Of a stretch of DNA of 64,000 nt, positions 61,401 through 64,000 are shown piece by piece. A model generated the notes under the pieces. That model did no database searches and was not told the origin of the DNA. It saw only the letters and a program-made list of their open reading frames with translations. The DNA is taken from NCBI RefSeq assembly GCF_024713945.1, contig NC_134678.1, positions 186,001 to 250,000 on the forward strand, given 5' to 3'. How positions within the stretch are numbered: the first letter of the stretch is position 1; each line of letters opens with the position of its first letter. The position numbers and the translations under genes were made by a program. This stretch comes from Dermatophagoides farinae (lineage: Eukaryota; Arthropoda; Arachnida; Sarcoptiformes; Pyroglyphidae).

Positions 61401-63932
61401 TTTTGCCATGCGAACAATTCTTGCAATAGATTGAATCTTGCCTCTTCAATCGATGGACTAACATACATCACTTGATTGGTAATGCGAATTTCATGTATTA
61501 AGATTTGTATTTGTGGATCACCACCTGGTCTGGCTATATTTGCGATCGGTGAATCTGTATCGGTCAATGTATCCGTATCAGTACCGTCTTTATTCGAACC
61601 ACCGCTACCATGACCACCAGCACCAACAGCATTACCATCCAGTGCACGTGTCCATGCTTTGATACCGGCTTGTAATCGTAGCGCTAAACGTTTTTCAACT
61701 TCTTTATCTAAACGTTGTACCCATTCACTTAGATTAGAATAACGATGCAACGATAGATCATCAACAGCTTTTTGTATCTTGTTCAATATTTCAATAAATG
61801 TGAATGATGAATATGTACAATCTTCGATGGATTTGACTTCCACATCAATCTGTTCGACGATATCCAATAATTCATCGACTTTTTCCTGGAAATTCAATAC
61901 AGTTTCACCCAATTTTTGTACATATGAATCACGTTTATATGATTCCCATACCATTGTAGCACCTTCAGAGATTAATTCTTGTACTTCAGATTTCAGACCA
62001 GCCACCAACAATGCCAATGAAGGCTTTTGTTCCACTTTTTCACATGCACGTTCATATGCCTTAACAGTTTCAATCAATGAAACGGCAAATGGAAAATGTT
62101 GATTTGCTTGATGTGCTTTATTCACAATACCCAATGGGACGCGAAATCCAAGACTACGTAGATTACGTACTTCTTTAGCCAATGTAATGATATCCGGCAG
62201 GAAATTCACTCTTAAACGAAAACCAGATCTTTGTTGTGTTCTTGTTGATTCAATAGTGAATATTCTTCCACTAACATTTAGCTGTTTTTGTTGTATATTA
62301 CGACACCATTCATCGAAAATACTTTGTGTATTCAGTTTCATACGAAAACTTTCAGCATCATTTTTCAATTTCTGGCCTTCAATATGGCTTTCCCAACCTT
62401 TACCCAATACATCTTCAACACGTTTCATATAAATAGATAATTTCCGTTCAATTTGCCGTGCCCATATTATCGAACCAGAAACCAGCGGCAGATCATAAAC
62501 ACGTGACATTTTACATGCCTTATTCTGTGGATATTGTATTTTGAATTTTTCATGTAAAGTTTCAATATCATCTTTTACACGTTGAATCAGTTGAGTTTGA
62601 TATTCACGAATCGCTCCACTAATATGTGGCCGAACAAACAATGCATTGAAACGAGAGAAAATACGAAACATTTCGTTAGCATTTTTAGCCATTCCAAGTT
62701 GATCACGAAGTTTTGCAGTAATACGTGCTTCAACACGATCAATACGTTCTTCATAACGTTTCAACGATGCTTCCCATGAATCGGTACCTTCTTTTGTCAT
62801 ATCTAATGCATCAACTTCTTTTACTAATTCATAGGCAATATTTACTTCTTCAATTTCATTTATATCTGCAGATGCCATCATTGATGTAGATGATTGCGAT
62901 GATAATGTGGAATCAAAACCGGACGTTTTTTCAGATCCAGTTTCCGTATCAGTGCCATCTTTTGTTTTGTTGAGTACAGCCGAAGAGGTGGATGGTCGTA
63001 AAACACGCAATATAACAGCACGTAATTGTTCATGTTGACGACGAAATTTACGCATCTGTTCCATACGTATCTGTAGTTTTTTATGAGCGAAATTTATACG
63101 CCAAATCATTTTCAAATGTTCATCACGTTTCTTTTTGACAATATCACGCAATAACGTCTGGAATTTTTCATATTCATCATCCCATGCAGTGAATACTTCA
63201 AAACATTGTGTTATGATTCGATCAAATTCTTCATATGGGATATGCATCATACGTCTGGTACCAAGTACTTTAAGCATTTGGGACATTAGATCCCTAGATA
63301 TGGCTTCCATCAGTTTCAATGCACGTTTCATTGGATATTTTGTATTACGAATTTTACGTAAATGTTGAAATAAAACTTGCAATGCAATACGAATTTTTTG
63401 TAAATCCGTTGCGGCCAATAAATCGTTGAGCGGAAAATCTTTCATCAATGGATTATAATCCGCTACGGTAGCCAATGCTTCTTTTAATCGTGTATCGGCG
63501 TCAAACGAAACCGTTGCATGAAATCGTTTGCCATTTTTCAATATTTCCAACGTGGTCACCACTTCAATACTTTCACGTTTTTCTTGGATTCGTAATAATG
63601 CACGTTCAAGATTTAGCCAAAAACTAATTTCTTGCATTGCTGTACCACTGCTGGCATCACGATCAAGTTTAGTTACTTTTTGTATTTCACGTATCCAACG
63701 ATTAACACCAGCTTGCAGTTGATTAAGAAACACTGAATCATTAACTTTATCACCAAAATGTTCCATTGTAATTTTCTGGCCATCTTCACGACATTTATTA
63801 ATCACCTGTTGAACATATGGATGTATTTGCAGCGTTATCTCGGGTATATCGATATTTTGCTGTAAATGTAATAGACCCATTTCAAGTTCAGCAATTTTTT
63901 TCTCAACATTTGGTGCCATTTTATCACCATCT
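49434..63932 (-). CDS. DYNC1H1: Cytoplasmic dynein 1 heavy chain, N-terminal ~170 residues beyond window
   Basis: Minus-end-directed microtubule motor subunit. Exons: 63932-60413, 60348-54448, 54384-54297, then either 54094-53899 or 53768-53573, then 53455-51848, 51787-49933, 49871-49434, about 4534 residues here. The first codon is split; AAAG at 64000-63997 followed by GTTTGA may be the end of the previous exon. The tail starts [19 protein letters not shown], nearly identical to human. AAA modules show Walker A motifs GPAGTGKT (AAA1, near 58580), GPSGSGKST (AAA2, near 57595), GPPGSGKT (AAA3, near 56450), GVSGAGKT (AAA4, near 55425) and Walker B-type [21 protein letters not shown]. Stalk helices flank the microtubule-binding domain; AAA5-6 and the C-terminal domain follow, ending [10 protein letters not shown]. 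The exon encoding the first half of the microtubule-binding domain is duplicated. Introns are otherwise 53-202 bases. Confidence 0.98.
53573..53768 (-). CDS. DYNC1H1: Alternative microtubule-binding-domain exon, distal copy (D2)
   Basis: 196 nt, entered after CAACAG and left at AC|GTAATT. It encodes a complete 66-residue segment containing [37 protein letters not shown] and [19 protein letters not shown]. It aligns without gaps to the mammalian dynein segment carrying microtubule-contacting helices H1-H3 and to the proximal copy. Relative to the mammalian sequence it differs mainly in H1 (IIKNV for AVKLA) and H3 ([10 protein letters not shown] for IRSIIMRENF). Its acceptor is preceded by a (TCAA)n repeat rather than a pyrimidine tract. 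Confidence 0.92.
53899..54094 (-). CDS. DYNC1H1: Alternative microtubule-binding-domain exon, proximal copy (D1)
   Basis: 196 nt, entered after AAATTAG and left at AC|GTAAGC, with phases identical to the distal copy 130 bases away. It encodes [40 protein letters not shown] and [17 protein letters not shown]. The H1 stretch [20 protein letters not shown] is identical to the mammalian one, so this looks like the more ancestral version. It shares 40 of 66 residues with the distal copy, including 17 consecutive ones. Confidence 0.92.
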
Positions 63933-64000
63933 CTGTTTGGATAAATTGATTAGAAACAAACAAACAAAAAAAAAACTTTGGATTTTTTTTTCAAACCTTT

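Overview
This window is a eukaryotic, AT-rich, arthropod-type genome segment. Coding genes have short introns (about 50-200 bases, GTAAGT, GTATGT or GTTTGT donors) and the noncoding DNA is full of (CA)n, (ATC)n, (CAA)n and poly-A/T tracts. The protein set (a homothorax/Meis gene, a cuticle-like secreted protein, strongly conserved metazoan housekeeping genes) and the compact gene packing suggest an acariform mite, perhaps a dust-mite relative. That taxonomic guess is inference. I reconstructed splice junctions by hand from reading frame, GT/AG signals and recalled family sequences. All spliced models close in frame.

Layout: (1) 1-4776, minus: HEATR5B, 3' end outside the window. (2) 5043-6173, plus: intronless FAM50/XAP5, divergent from HEATR5B across 266 bases. 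(3) 6779-35869, minus: one homothorax/Meis TALE-homeobox gene of 12 coding exons spread over 29 kb. Three giant introns (4.3, 9.0 and 12.3 kb) make up most of the noncoding DNA. (4) 37762-38193, minus: CHCHD4/MIA40. (5) 38807-42469, minus: PACS, 7 coding exons. (6) 43787-44913, minus: SMARCE1/BAP111. (7) 45969-47139, plus: a secreted protein with two diverged cuticle-type repeats. (8) 47156-49210, minus: intronless METTL13. (9) 49434-64000, minus: cytoplasmic dynein heavy chain DYNC1H1/Dhc64C, lacking only its N-terminal ~170 residues.

The most striking observation is in the dynein gene. The exon encoding the first half of the microtubule-binding domain at the stalk tip is present twice in tandem (53899-54094 and 53573-53768). 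The copies have the same length (196 nt), the same phases and 40 of 66 identical residues. Only inclusion of exactly one copy keeps the frame, so the locus appears built to make two motors that differ in the surface touching the microtubule.

Other items worth a second look: two exact PBX/MEIS (Exd/Hth) composite sites inside hth's own introns, two CTCF-like motifs in convergent orientation just outside the two ends of hth, an in-frame tandem acceptor just before the homeodomain, and an exon-pair duplication inside the cuticle-like gene. No rRNA, tRNA, CRISPR, transposon open reading frame or viral sequence was recognised.
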